Assembly: GCA_002389385.1 (NCBI GenBank)
Contig: DGOK01000119.1
Location: forward strand, 1 to 54,754
From: Rhodospirillaceae bacterium UBA4468
GTDB taxonomy: Bacteria > Pseudomonadota > Alphaproteobacteria > Rhodospirillales > Casp-alpha2
Length of the DNA: 54,754 nt
Reading direction: 5' to 3'
Made by a program: the position numbers and the translations under genes. This document shows, in pieces, positions 25,675 through 33,997 of the stretch (its first letter is position 1; each line of letters begins with the position of its first letter). Under the pieces are notes generated by a model. The model worked only from the letters and a program-made list of their open reading frames with translations, was not told the origin of the DNA and did no database searches.

Positions 25675-26292
25675 CTAACGCAATATCGTCAAAGCAAATG
25701 CACCTACAACAAAAACAATACCCAGCATGATCCAGATTTTATTTGAGGACCCTTTTTCTTCAATCGGGAGCGATCTTGATCCATTATCTGCATTTGTTTG
25801 ATTTACAGGCGTTTCCTCAGCAATTGCGCTATCCGCAACTTCCTCTAAGTTTCCAAGTTTAAGGGCCGCTTCAAAATTATCAAAAAATTCACCTGCTAGT
25901 TTCTTCGATGTGCCTTCAAGAAGTCGACCGCCGATTTGCGCCAACTTTCCGCCAACATCAGCATCAACATCGTATTTGAGTATCGTGGCAGCACCATCTT
26001 CCACCAAAGTGACCGTTGCACCACCTTTGGCAAACCCTGCTGCCCCACCTTTGCCTTCACCAGAAATTCGATAACTCTCAGGCGGGTTAAGGTCGCTAAG
26101 GGTCACATTGCCTTTAAATTTTGCTTTAACAGGGCCAACCTTGGCACGCACTTCTGCCTCAAATTGATTATCTCCGACGCGCTCCAGGCTTTCACAACCC
26201 GGAATTGACTGCTTAAGAACATCCACATCGTTAAGCCCATCCCAAACATCTTCCCTGGAAGCTTCGATACGCTTCTCGTCGGATAACTTCAT
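25675..26292 (-). CDS. coxG: CoxG-like SRPBCC protein with C-terminal membrane anchor
   Basis: 205 residues. Residues 1 to about 145 match the CoxG family (START/SRPBCC-like): MKLSDEKRIEASREDVW-type start, IPGCESLE, KVGPVKAKFKG, and DVDADVGGKLAQIGGRLL. A polar linker rich in Asn, Glu and Ser is followed by a single hydrophobic segment (about 181-203, IWIMLGIVFVVGAFALTIL), which fits the proposed role of CoxG in tethering CO-dehydrogenase-like enzymes to the membrane. It is divergent from coxSML across a 230-base promoter region and starts the coxG-flavodoxin minus-strand unit. Confidence 0.88.
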   Translation of the reverse strand: MKLSDEKRIEASREDVWDGLNDVDVLKQSIPGCESLERVGDNQFEAEVRAKVGPVKAKFKGNVTLSDLNPPESYRISGEGKGGAAGFAKGGATVTLVEDGAATILKYDVDADVGGKLAQIGGRLLEGTSKKLAGEFFDNFEAALKLGNLEEVADSAIAEETPVNQTNADNGSRSLPIEEKGSSNKIWIMLGIVFVVGAFALTILR

Positions 26293-26339
26293 TTCTATCT
26301 CTCCATTTTTACCGTAATGAACGCCGGTTAGCCGTATAT

Positions 26340-26403
26340 ATTACTATTTATTGTATTAAAGACTTGCAACACCCTGCGTCATCACCAATTTTTAAATAGT
26401 AAT
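26340..26403. promoter_or_regulatory. 11-bp inverted repeat in the coxG/coxS divergent promoter
   Basis: ATTACTATTTA (26340-26350) is repeated in perfect reverse complement as TAAATAGTAAT (26393-26403), 42 bases apart, in the middle of the 230-base divergent region. The arrangement fits a dimeric regulator bound at two sites with looping, or two divergent promoter-proximal operators. No regulator gene is adjacent. Confidence 0.45.
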
Positions 26404-26522
26404 TTCAATGCAGGTTTGCCACGCAAAACTCATTTGGGTGTACAGGCTTGAGTATAAGATTGTTTATTTGAATCGTTATAGCCCATCCAATGGTCTTTTG
26501 GCGATATGCAAGGGAGATAAGA

Positions 26523-26990
26523 ATGCCTTTAATAACAGTTCACGTAAACGGTGTTGAGACGACCAAAGAGGTCGAGCCACGCACGCTTTTGAGTACGTTC
26601 ATTCGTGAAGAGCTGAAATTAACCGGCACACACGTCGGCTGTGACACAAGCCAATGCGGCGCATGCGTCGTCTCTATCGATGGAAAAACTATCAAAAGCT
26701 GTGCAAGTTTCGCCTGGCAGTTTGATGGCGCTAAGATCCAGACGATTGAAGGTCTGGCTAACGGTACCGAACTACACCCTATGCAAGAGGCATTTCGCAC
26801 CCACCATGGACTCCAATGTGGGTTCTGCACACCCGGCATGGTGATGACAGCCGTTGCACTTGTTGAAAACAACCCAGATATTTCTGAAAACGGTATCCGT
26901 GAAGGGCTAGAGGGCAACATCTGCCGCTGTACTGGATACCAGAATATCATTGATGCGGTGAAAACCGGCGCAAAAGCGATGCGAGGCTAA
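26523..26990 (+). CDS. coxS: Molybdenum hydroxylase small subunit, 2x[2Fe-2S]
   Basis: 155 residues from ATG 26523 with AGGGAGA upstream; a longer start at 26490 adds a non-conserved leader. Cys40, 45, 48 and 60 (CDTSQCGAC) form the plant-ferredoxin cluster, and Cys99, 102, 134 and 136 (CGFC, CRCTGY) the second cluster next to the molybdopterin. It relays electrons from the Mo site on CoxL to FAD on CoxM. First gene of a run coxS-coxM-coxL-XdhC-like-MocA-like with gaps of 22 bases or less. Confidence 0.93.
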   Translation: MPLITVHVNGVETTKEVEPRTLLSTFIREELKLTGTHVGCDTSQCGACVVSIDGKTIKSCASFAWQFDGAKIQTIEGLANGTELHPMQEAFRTHHGLQCGFCTPGMVMTAVALVENNPDISENGIREGLEGNICRCTGYQNIIDAVKTGAKAMRG

Positions 26991-26994
26991 GAAC

Positions 26995-27792
26995 ATGTAT
27001 GAATTTGACATCATAACACCTAATTCTATTGATGCCGCCAAAAGCGAATTTGACGCTGCCGAAGATGGGCAGTTTCTCGCTGGTGGCCAAACCTTGATCC
27101 CAGTCCTTAAGCAACGTCTTGCGATGCCATCAGACTTGATTGACCTTGAGCATGTTCACGGGCTTTCCGGTATTTCGGCCTCAGGAGATACAATTTCGAT
27201 CAAAGCCATGACCCGGCACACTGAAGTCGCTGCAGATCACGAAGTCCAGGCTGCAATCCCAGCTCTCGCAAAACTCGCGAATGGCATTGGGGATATGCAT
27301 GTGCGCAACCGGGGCACGATCGGTGGCTCAATCGCCAACAATGACCCGGCCGCCGATTACCCAGCAGCTGTGTTGGCACTACATGCGACCATAGTCACAG
27401 ATCGTCGCGAAATTCTCGCTGATCATTTTTTTACGGGTATGTTTGAGACGGCACTTGAAGAAGGTGAGCTTATCACTGAAATCCACTTCCCTATTCCCGA
27501 GGCGGCTTCTTATATGAAGTTTGCAAACCCAGCGACGCGCTATGCGCTTGTCGGTGTCATGGTCGCGAAATCACACAACAATGTTCGTGTCGCGATCACC
27601 GGTGCCGGACCTTGTGTCTTCCGAGATGCAGAAATGGAACAAGCACTTATGGGTAACTTTTCACCAGAGAGCATCAAAGACGGCATGATCCCCGCCGATG
27701 ACTTAAACACCGATATTCACGCGAGCCGCGAATACCGTGCGCATTTAATTAGCGTCATGGTCCGCCGTGCCGTCGCCGAAGCAGTTGGTTGA
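26995..27792 (+). CDS. coxM: Molybdenum hydroxylase FAD subunit
   Basis: 265 residues, slightly shorter than the usual 285-290. The two FAD-contact motifs are clear: AGGQTLIPVLKQRL (about 31) and RNRGTIGGSIANNDPAADYP (about 103-122), followed by the C-terminal CO_deh_flav_C part (ATRYALVGV). It starts 4 bases after the coxS stop. It takes electrons from the iron-sulfur clusters and passes them to the quinone pool or another acceptor. Confidence 0.92.
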   Translation: MYEFDIITPNSIDAAKSEFDAAEDGQFLAGGQTLIPVLKQRLAMPSDLIDLEHVHGLSGISASGDTISIKAMTRHTEVAADHEVQAAIPALAKLANGIGDMHVRNRGTIGGSIANNDPAADYPAAVLALHATIVTDRREILADHFFTGMFETALEEGELITEIHFPIPEAASYMKFANPATRYALVGVMVAKSHNNVRVAITGAGPCVFRDAEMEQALMGNFSPESIKDGMIPADDLNTDIHASREYRAHLISVMVRRAVAEAVG

Positions 27793-27805
27793 GCGGAGAA
27801 GAAAA

Positions 27806-30154
27806 ATGGATACAACAAACATCACAAACGGCATTGGTAAAAGCCAAGAGCGCCGCGAAGACTTCCGCTTCTTAACGGGTGCCGGAAGTTATATTGACGA
27901 TATGAACCTGGATGGTCAGGCCTATGCCACCGTCTTGCGGTCCCCCGAAGCACATGCAGATGTTTCATCTATCGATATCACCGAAGCATTGGCCTTGGAC
28001 GGCGTTCTCGCCATCATTACCGGTGAAGACTGGAAAGTAGCTGGCTATAATCCGATTCCAACAAAATCTGCAGTCCGAAAAGCAATTGATGGATCTGACC
28101 TAAAGGAGCCACCGCATCATCCTTTGGCGATTGATCGTGTGCGCTATGTAGGCCAGCCTGTGGCACTCGTCGTCGCTGAATCTATAGACGTTTGCAAGGA
28201 CGCTATGGAATTAATTGATGTTGATTACGATAGCCTTCCATCTGTTTCGCATCAGTCTGAGGCGATTAAAGATGGTGCGCCGCAAATCTGGGATATTGCT
28301 CCAAATAACATCTGCCTAGATTTTGAGTTGGGCGATCAGAAAGCACAGAAAAAAGCATTTAGCGAAGCTGACCACATCGTCACACTGAACCTGGTCAACA
28401 ACCGGGTCACTGCTGTCCCAATAGAGCCCCGTGGCGCGCTCGCGAGCTATGACGCAGGCACGGGTAAATACACACTTTGGAATGCATCTCAGAATATCCA
28501 TGCAGGTCGCGATACCATTGCCGATGCTGTTTTAGGGATAGGAAAAGAAAACCTGCATCATATCGCACCCGATGTTGGCGGGGGATTTGGTGTTAAAAAT
28601 GGCGTTTACCCTGAGCCTATTTTGATTTTGCACGCAACCAAGTTACTCGAGCGTCCGGTTAAATGGTTCAATGACCGGTCTGAGAGTTTTCTCTCCGACA
28701 CACATGGTCGTGATCAAGTTTCTACCGTGCAACTCGCCCTTGATAAAGACGGTACATTCCGAGGCCTTCGTACAGAGACTGTTGGTAACCTAGGCGCTTT
28801 TTGTGCCACCGTTGGACCCTTCACGCCAACGGGTGGGTCGAGCAGAACCCAAGGCGGGCCTTACCGCTTTGATGCAATTTATTACACGGCGATTGCACCA
28901 TTTACGAACACCTGCCCACTTGATCCTTACCGTGGTGCAGGTCGTCCTGAGGGCTCGTACCAAATGGACCGAATTATTGATTATGCGGCAGCACAACTCG
29001 GCATGGATCCGATCGAGCTTCGGCGTAAGAACCTAATCCCGACAGAAGATCTGCCGATGAAATCCCCGATGGGACTGGATATCGATTGCGGTAACTTCCC
29101 TGAAGTCTTTGAGCAGACCATCGCTATGTCTGACCGGGATGGTTATGACGCGCGCGTTCAGAAAAGTGCCGCCGCAGGTAAGAAACGTGGATTTGGCATT
29201 TCAATGTATCTGGAATGCACAGGGGGCGGCCCAAAGGAAGAAGCCAAAGTCAGTTTTCGTGAAGACGGCAAGATTGATCTTTCTGTTGGTAGTTCTTCGA
29301 CGGGCATGGGCCACGAGACTGCATTTGCACAAATTCTTGCAGGCCATCTTGGTTTGGAAATCGATGATGTTGTATTCCGTCAGGCCGATACTGAAGCCAC
29401 AGCAATCGGTGGCGGTCACGGTGGATCACGCGGCCTCGAAGTTGGCGGCAGTGCTGTTTTACAAACATCACGAGAGATCGTTGAAGCCGGTAAAAAGATC
29501 GCTGCTCACAAGTTCGATGTTGATGCTGATAAAGTTGAATTTTCTGAAGGTCATTTTCACGTGCCAGGGTCAAACCACACAATGACCATGCGCGAAGCGA
29601 TTGATGCTCAAAATGATCCCGACATGCTTCCAGATGATATGGAGCCCGGCGCATTAAACATATCCAGTGTGTTCGAGCGGGGCATTATCTCAATCCCCAA
29701 TGGTGGTCACGCTGTAGAGGTCGAGGTTGATCCTGAAACCGGGACCATCAAAGTTGATGGCTATTGGGTCATGGATGATTTCGGTACCATCATCAATCCG
29801 ATGTTAGCTGACGGTCAGGTCATGGGTGGTGTTGCGCAAGGCCTTGGCCAGGCACTCATGGAAAACATTGTCTATGACGACGGTGGACAATTGGTCACCG
29901 GCTCACTCATGGACTATGCCATGCCACGTGCTGATGACATGCCACGAATGGTAATCGGATATTACGAAGATGCGCCGACGGCAAAGAACCTGTTGGGCGT
30001 CAAAGGTGCGGGCGAAGCCGGATGTGTTGGTGCGCCACCTGCAATCGTCAATGCCGTTTGCGATGCGCTAAAAGACTTTGGCGTGCATCATATTGATATG
30101 CCATTGACACCCGAGCGTGTTTGGCGTGCCATTGAGGATGCAAAGGCTTCGTAG
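27806..30154 (+). CDS. coxL: Molybdenum hydroxylase large subunit, CoxL form II type
   Basis: 782 residues from ATG 27806 (GGAG upstream). The molybdopterin-binding blocks are GGGFGVKNG (about 258), PYRGAGRPEG (about 375), a GGGHGGSRG block (about 534) and GVKGAGEAG with the catalytic Glu at about 736. True form I CO dehydrogenase has AYxCSFR in the active-site loop with a copper-binding Cys; here it is PYRGAGR, the form II pattern. It therefore more likely hydroxylates an aldehyde, purine-like or other organic substrate than CO. Localised at the cytoplasmic membrane with CoxG if that model applies. Confidence 0.92.
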   Translation: MDTTNITNGIGKSQERREDFRFLTGAGSYIDDMNLDGQAYATVLRSPEAHADVSSIDITEALALDGVLAIITGEDWKVAGYNPIPTKSAVRKAIDGSDLKEPPHHPLAIDRVRYVGQPVALVVAESIDVCKDAMELIDVDYDSLPSVSHQSEAIKDGAPQIWDIAPNNICLDFELGDQKAQKKAFSEADHIVTLNLVNNRVTAVPIEPRGALASYDAGTGKYTLWNASQNIHAGRDTIADAVLGIGKENLHHIAPDVGGGFGVKNGVYPEPILILHATKLLERPVKWFNDRSESFLSDTHGRDQVSTVQLALDKDGTFRGLRTETVGNLGAFCATVGPFTPTGGSSRTQGGPYRFDAIYYTAIAPFTNTCPLDPYRGAGRPEGSYQMDRIIDYAAAQLGMDPIELRRKNLIPTEDLPMKSPMGLDIDCGNFPEVFEQTIAMSDRDGYDARVQKSAAAGKKRGFGISMYLECTGGGPKEEAKVSFREDGKIDLSVGSSSTGMGHETAFAQILAGHLGLEIDDVVFRQADTEATAIGGGHGGSRGLEVGGSAVLQTSREIVEAGKKIAAHKFDVDADKVEFSEGHFHVPGSNHTMTMREAIDAQNDPDMLPDDMEPGALNISSVFERGIISIPNGGHAVEVEVDPETGTIKVDGYWVMDDFGTIINPMLADGQVMGGVAQGLGQALMENIVYDDGGQLVTGSLMDYAMPRADDMPRMVIGYYEDAPTAKNLLGVKGAGEAGCVGAPPAIVNAVCDALKDFGVHHIDMPLTPERVWRAIEDAKAS

Positions 30155-30175
30155 AATAGCGCTTCGGATATCATA

Positions 30176-31117
30176 ATGAACGGTCGTTTTTCCGAATACG
30201 TCCTGGGTGACCTCAAGGCTTGGCGTCAGCAAGGCAAACGTGCTGCGCTCCTCACGCTCTATAACACAGAGCCAACAGGGCCGCGTCCGACAGGTAGCCA
30301 GATGGCGATCTCTGATGCAGGCGACTTCACTGGCTTCCTAAGCGGCGGATGCGTCGAAGGTGCATTGGTTGAGGAAACCAAAGCGGCCATCGCGGAGGGA
30401 GTAAACCGCTCGATCCGTTATGGTGTGAATTCTCCATACTTTGATATCGCTCTACCGTGCGGCAGTGCCATCGACGTTTTCATTGATGTTGGATTTTCTG
30501 ACGATCACCTTGATACGATTTTAGCCGCAACATCTACGCGCCAACCGATGCAACTCATCATAAACATGGAGAACGGCACAAGTAACGTTACGCCTCTTGA
30601 TGGCAATGATGGTCGTCCACAACTGGTTTTGGACGGGGGTCAGTTTAATCGCCTTTATCGCCCACCTATTCGATTGGTTATTGCAGGGAAAGGCCCCGTC
30701 ATTGTGTCTTCCACCGAGATTGCGCGTGCATCCGATATAGAAGTAACCGTCATCACCAGCGAAGATGACACCGCTGCGCAATGTGAAAGCTTGGGCGCTA
30801 CTGTCGCTAAATCTTTTAAGCCAGATAGCATTGATGAATGGACTGCTGTCGCGACATTATTCCACGAGCATGAACTCGAGGGTCCCGTCCTGTCCGCAGC
30901 ATTGGATTCTGATGCCTTTTATATTGGCGCACTTGGTAGCCGCGTCACCCATGCAGAGCGTGTTGAGCGGTTTCTTCAGGCAAGCTATGCCGACACGAAT
31001 ATCGCACGCATAAAAGGACCACTTGGCATTTCTATCGGTTCCCGAAATCCCCCAGAAATTGCGATCTCTATGGTTGCTGAAGTCCTTCAAGTCTATCGTC
31101 AAAAGTTCCCCGTATGA
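30176..31117 (+). CDS. XdhC/CoxI-family molybdenum cofactor maturation protein
   Basis: 313 residues. The N-terminal XdhC domain has the start block FSEYVLGDLKAWRQQGK and the conserved SGGCVEGALVEE; the C-terminal XdhC Rossmann domain shows RLVIAGKGPVIVS and YIGALGSRVTHAERVERF. These proteins bind sulfurated molybdopterin and insert it into xanthine-dehydrogenase-type enzymes. It is 21 bases after coxL and overlaps the MocA-like gene (ATGA), so it is dedicated to maturation of this enzyme. Confidence 0.88.
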   Translation: MNGRFSEYVLGDLKAWRQQGKRAALLTLYNTEPTGPRPTGSQMAISDAGDFTGFLSGGCVEGALVEETKAAIAEGVNRSIRYGVNSPYFDIALPCGSAIDVFIDVGFSDDHLDTILAATSTRQPMQLIINMENGTSNVTPLDGNDGRPQLVLDGGQFNRLYRPPIRLVIAGKGPVIVSSTEIARASDIEVTVITSEDDTAAQCESLGATVAKSFKPDSIDEWTAVATLFHEHELEGPVLSAALDSDAFYIGALGSRVTHAERVERFLQASYADTNIARIKGPLGISIGSRNPPEIAISMVAEVLQVYRQKFPV

Positions 31118-31713
31118 CCGCAACGAAGAACATTGCTGCCATCATTTTAGCTGCAGGCCAATCCAAGCGGTTTGGTGATCAGAATAAAATGCTCTTTAAT
31201 ATTGATGGCACAGCCATTATCCGACGTACAGTTGATACGGTCGTTAGCGCTGGGCTCGGTGATGTTGTCCTTGTCTTGGGCAATGACACTGCAGGTGTTC
31301 TGAGCGCCTGCGAGGGCACTGGCATTCAAGATATTGAGAACCAAACCCCTTGGGCTGGGATGGGGACGTCCCTGGCGACGGGGGCAAACGCTATCAGTGA
31401 AGACATCGAAGCATTCTTTGTTATTCTTGGCGACATGCCTTTTCTAAAATCAGAAACGATTACCCAAATGGCCGCTGCATTCGATCCACAAAGTGGAAAC
31501 GACATTGCTGTCCCAATTCACAATGGGCGGCGTGGACACCCTGTCTTGTTTGCAAAAAAATATCTGACACAGCTTCGGGCGCTAACTGGAGATCACGGTG
31601 CCAGATCAATACTGACCAAGCACCCAGAATGCATTCAAGCCATCCTCGTCGATGATGCAGGAACTTTAATGGATATCGACAAACCCGAAGACGTCTCGGC
31701 TAGAGATCAATAA
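31114..31713 (+). CDS. Molybdenum cofactor cytidylyltransferase-like (MocA/MobA family)
   Basis: 199 residues with the nucleotidyltransferase start AAIILAAGQSKRFGDQNKML, an ILGDMPF metal-binding motif, and a GRRGHPVLF block found in MocA-type proteins that attach CMP to the molybdenum cofactor. Together with the XdhC-like protein it prepares molybdopterin cytosine dinucleotide for CoxL. The start overlaps the upstream stop; the gene end overlaps the convergent reductase gene by 14 bases. Confidence 0.86.
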   Translation: MTATKNIAAIILAAGQSKRFGDQNKMLFNIDGTAIIRRTVDTVVSAGLGDVVLVLGNDTAGVLSACEGTGIQDIENQTPWAGMGTSLATGANAISEDIEAFFVILGDMPFLKSETITQMAAAFDPQSGNDIAVPIHNGRRGHPVLFAKKYLTQLRALTGDHGARSILTKHPECIQAILVDDAGTLMDIDKPEDVSARDQ

Positions 31714-32647
31714 CCAGTCGCGATCCTTTTGCACGAGATACGCAGATGCACATCGTCCCGCCCATGTCATGTTCTTCAGGTGTCAGTGTTGAATCTCGGT
31801 GATCAACTTCACCTTCGATCACGCTTAACGTACAACTTCCGCAGACACCGTCCATGCAACCAAAATCCGGATTATGACCATTCTCCATCAACACATCGAG
31901 AATCGTCTCGTTCTCTGGAATATGTAATGTTTCCCCGCTTTGATGAAGCACCAACTCGAACCCATCCGTCGGCGCGTCTAGCTTTGTCGGATCGCCGCTA
32001 AAGCGCTCAAAGTGAACACGATCTGAAGCCCATGATTCGGTATGTGATAGCACCGCATTCAACAAACCTCTGGGTCCACAGAAATACACCTGCGTTCCCG
32101 CATCCAATCCATCAAGATGCCCCTTAAGATCAAGCAGCCCGTCTCGATCGTCGAAGTGTTGAAGCAACGAAGACCCAAGCGAGAGGTTATCAAGTATTGG
32201 TGTAAAGCCTGCTGCGGCTTCATTGCGGGCCAGATAGAAAAATTGCATTGGCTTGCCGAGTTCTTTGAGACGGCGTGCCATCGCAACCATTGGCGTAACA
32301 CCAATGCCACCAGCAAAAAGTGCATAACCAGAAGCACTTTCATCCAAGGCGAAATTATTACAAATTTCACCAACTTCAATCTGGTCACCCGGCTTTAAAT
32401 TATCGTGGAGCCAGGAGGAACCACCGCGACCCTTTTCCTCGCCTTTGACACCAATCGCGCACCAACTGCCATCTTCAGCCCAGTCCCATAGGGAGTACTG
32501 GCGAATCATGCCGTTCGGTAGAAACACATCAATATGAGCGCCAGGTGCAGCAGCTTTGAAAACTGCATCATTTGCTGAAAGTTTAAAACTTTTTATCTCT
32601 GGCCCAAGTGCTGTGACCTCGGCAACGGTTGCTTGAATACGCGACAT
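31700..32647 (-). CDS. Rieske-oxygenase reductase, phthalate-dioxygenase-reductase type
   Basis: 315 residues from ATG 32647, preferred because GAGAGG lies about 7 bases upstream. Domain order is FMN/FAD-binding barrel (IRQYSLWD), NAD-binding domain (FAGGIGVTPMVAM), then a C-terminal plant-type [2Fe-2S] domain with GCMDGVCGSCTL and a last Cys in GTMCICV. This is the PDR/VanB arrangement that feeds electrons to Rieske oxygenases. It is divergent from an interrupted Rieske gene across a short region holding a perfect dyad, so the two were built to work as one enzyme. Confidence 0.9.
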   Translation of the reverse strand: MSRIQATVAEVTALGPEIKSFKLSANDAVFKAAAPGAHIDVFLPNGMIRQYSLWDWAEDGSWCAIGVKGEEKGRGGSSWLHDNLKPGDQIEVGEICNNFALDESASGYALFAGGIGVTPMVAMARRLKELGKPMQFFYLARNEAAAGFTPILDNLSLGSSLLQHFDDRDGLLDLKGHLDGLDAGTQVYFCGPRGLLNAVLSHTESWASDRVHFERFSGDPTKLDAPTDGFELVLHQSGETLHIPENETILDVLMENGHNPDFGCMDGVCGSCTLSVIEGEVDHRDSTLTPEEHDMGGTMCICVSRAKGSRLVIDL

Positions 32648-32711
32648 GAACATCCTCTCATCATTGAAGCGCTGCATCGTGCCGTATGCTACCGCTCTGG
32701 GCAAAGAAAAA

Positions 32712-32726
32712 TGTCGCCGGGCGACA
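32712..32726. promoter_or_regulatory. Perfect 15-bp dyad in the reductase/Rieske divergent promoter
   Basis: TGTCGCC-G-GGCGACA is a perfect 7+1+7 palindrome located 65 bases from the reductase start and about 100 bases from the Rieske start. It is GC-rich in an otherwise AT-rich promoter, so it is unlikely to arise by chance. It probably binds a dimeric regulator that controls both genes. Confidence 0.6.
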
Positions 32727-32827
32727 ATACGATGTCCGAAATCGAGGCCAAAGCTTCACTTTTTTAGGTGTACCGTCATAAATGCGCACGGCTAACAGCT
32801 AGCAAGGCGGTTCTCATTTTGGAGACT

Positions 32828-33988
32828 ATGAGCATGGCGGAAGCAGATGACAACCAATCTCATCCATCCACTTTAGCGCATGGCCTTAGCAATGCGCATT
32901 ATATTGACCCTGACGTCCACGCGAGAGAGAACGAAGCCGTTTTATTCACAAGCTGGTCATCAATTAGATTCGCTAAGGATATTCCTAATCCAGGCGACGC
33001 TTCGCCAGTTGAATTCCTTGGTCGCCCTCTCTTGCTTGTGCGGGGCAAAGACGATGACCTGCATGTTTTTGAAAATGTCTGTCGCCACCGCGGTATGGTT
33101 TTGGTCGACAAACCAACAACTTTCAAAGGGGTGATCCGATGCCCATACCATTCATGGTGCTATGGTTTTAACGCAGCCCTGAAAACGACCCCACATGTCG
33201 GCGGCCCGGGCATTCACGACCACCCTGACATGGACAAAGAAAACTTAGGTCTCGTACCTGTACGAAGCCAGGTATGGATGGGTATTATTTTCGTCAACAT
33301 CTCTGGCGATGGCCAAGCATTCTCAGATTACATCGCCCCCGTTGAAGCCCGTTGGTCCGATTTTATGGGTAAACCAATCTTCCATGCTGGCGAAGACTCA
33401 TCCTTTCATCTGGAAGTGAACTGCAATTGGAAACTTGCTATTGAGAATTATTGCGAGAGCTATCACCTGCCGTGGGTGCATCCAGCTTTAAACCAATATT
33501 CTAAACTAGAAGATCACTATAAGATCATCGAGGAAGCCGGGCAGTTTTCTGGGCAAGGCACACGTGTTTATGCACCAAGCTTGGATGAAACCGGACACCG
33601 ATTTATTAAATTTGAAGGTTTGCCTGACAAGTGGGATACCGCCGGAGAATACATCTAGCTTTTCCCAAATACATTACTTGGTATCCACAAAGATCATTAT
33701 TACGCGATCAGCATAGAGCCTTTGAGTAATGCGCGAACCCGCGAGCACGTCGAAATTTATTATGCCGATGAGGATATGAAATCGGGTGAATGGTCTCGTA
33801 TGCGCACATCCAATGCGACCATGTGGAAAACAGTCTTTCAAGAAGATGTCTTTGCCGTTGAAGGAATGCAGAAAGGGCGGTCAGCGCCAGGCTTTGACGG
33901 CGGCACCCTTTCACCGGTTATGGATCGGCCAACACGCGTATTTCATGAATGGGTTGCCCAAAAATTCACAGCAGCATCGAAAATCTAG
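32828..33988 (+). pseudogene. Rieske non-heme iron oxygenase alpha subunit (quaternary-amine type) with a single in-frame stop
   Basis: 387 codons to the natural stop, starting at ATG 32828 (GGAG just upstream; ATG 32834 is an alternative). The Rieske cluster ligands are Cys85, His87, Cys105 and His108 (CRHRG, CPYHSW). The mononuclear iron motif NYCESYHLPWVH holds His213 and His218, with Glu210 where dioxygenases have the bridging Asp. This Glu is typical of carnitine, glycine-betaine and stachydrine monooxygenases. TAG at 33656-33658 (codon 277) splits the frame; LFPNTLLGIHKDHYY and the RTREHVEIYYA block follow intact. Without read-through the product lacks the last 110 residues of the catalytic domain, which carry a further iron ligand. 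Confidence 0.85.
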
Positions 33989-33997
33989 AATTTGCGT

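Noticed and set aside
26523..30154. Aerobic CO dehydrogenase (form I)
   Set aside because: The large subunit has PYRGAGR where form I needs AYxCSFR with the copper-binding Cys.
8616..33658. TAG read as pyrrolysine
   Set aside because: The TAG sites fall in unrelated families not known to use pyrrolysine, no pyl genes are visible, and the pattern also includes TGA and TAA.
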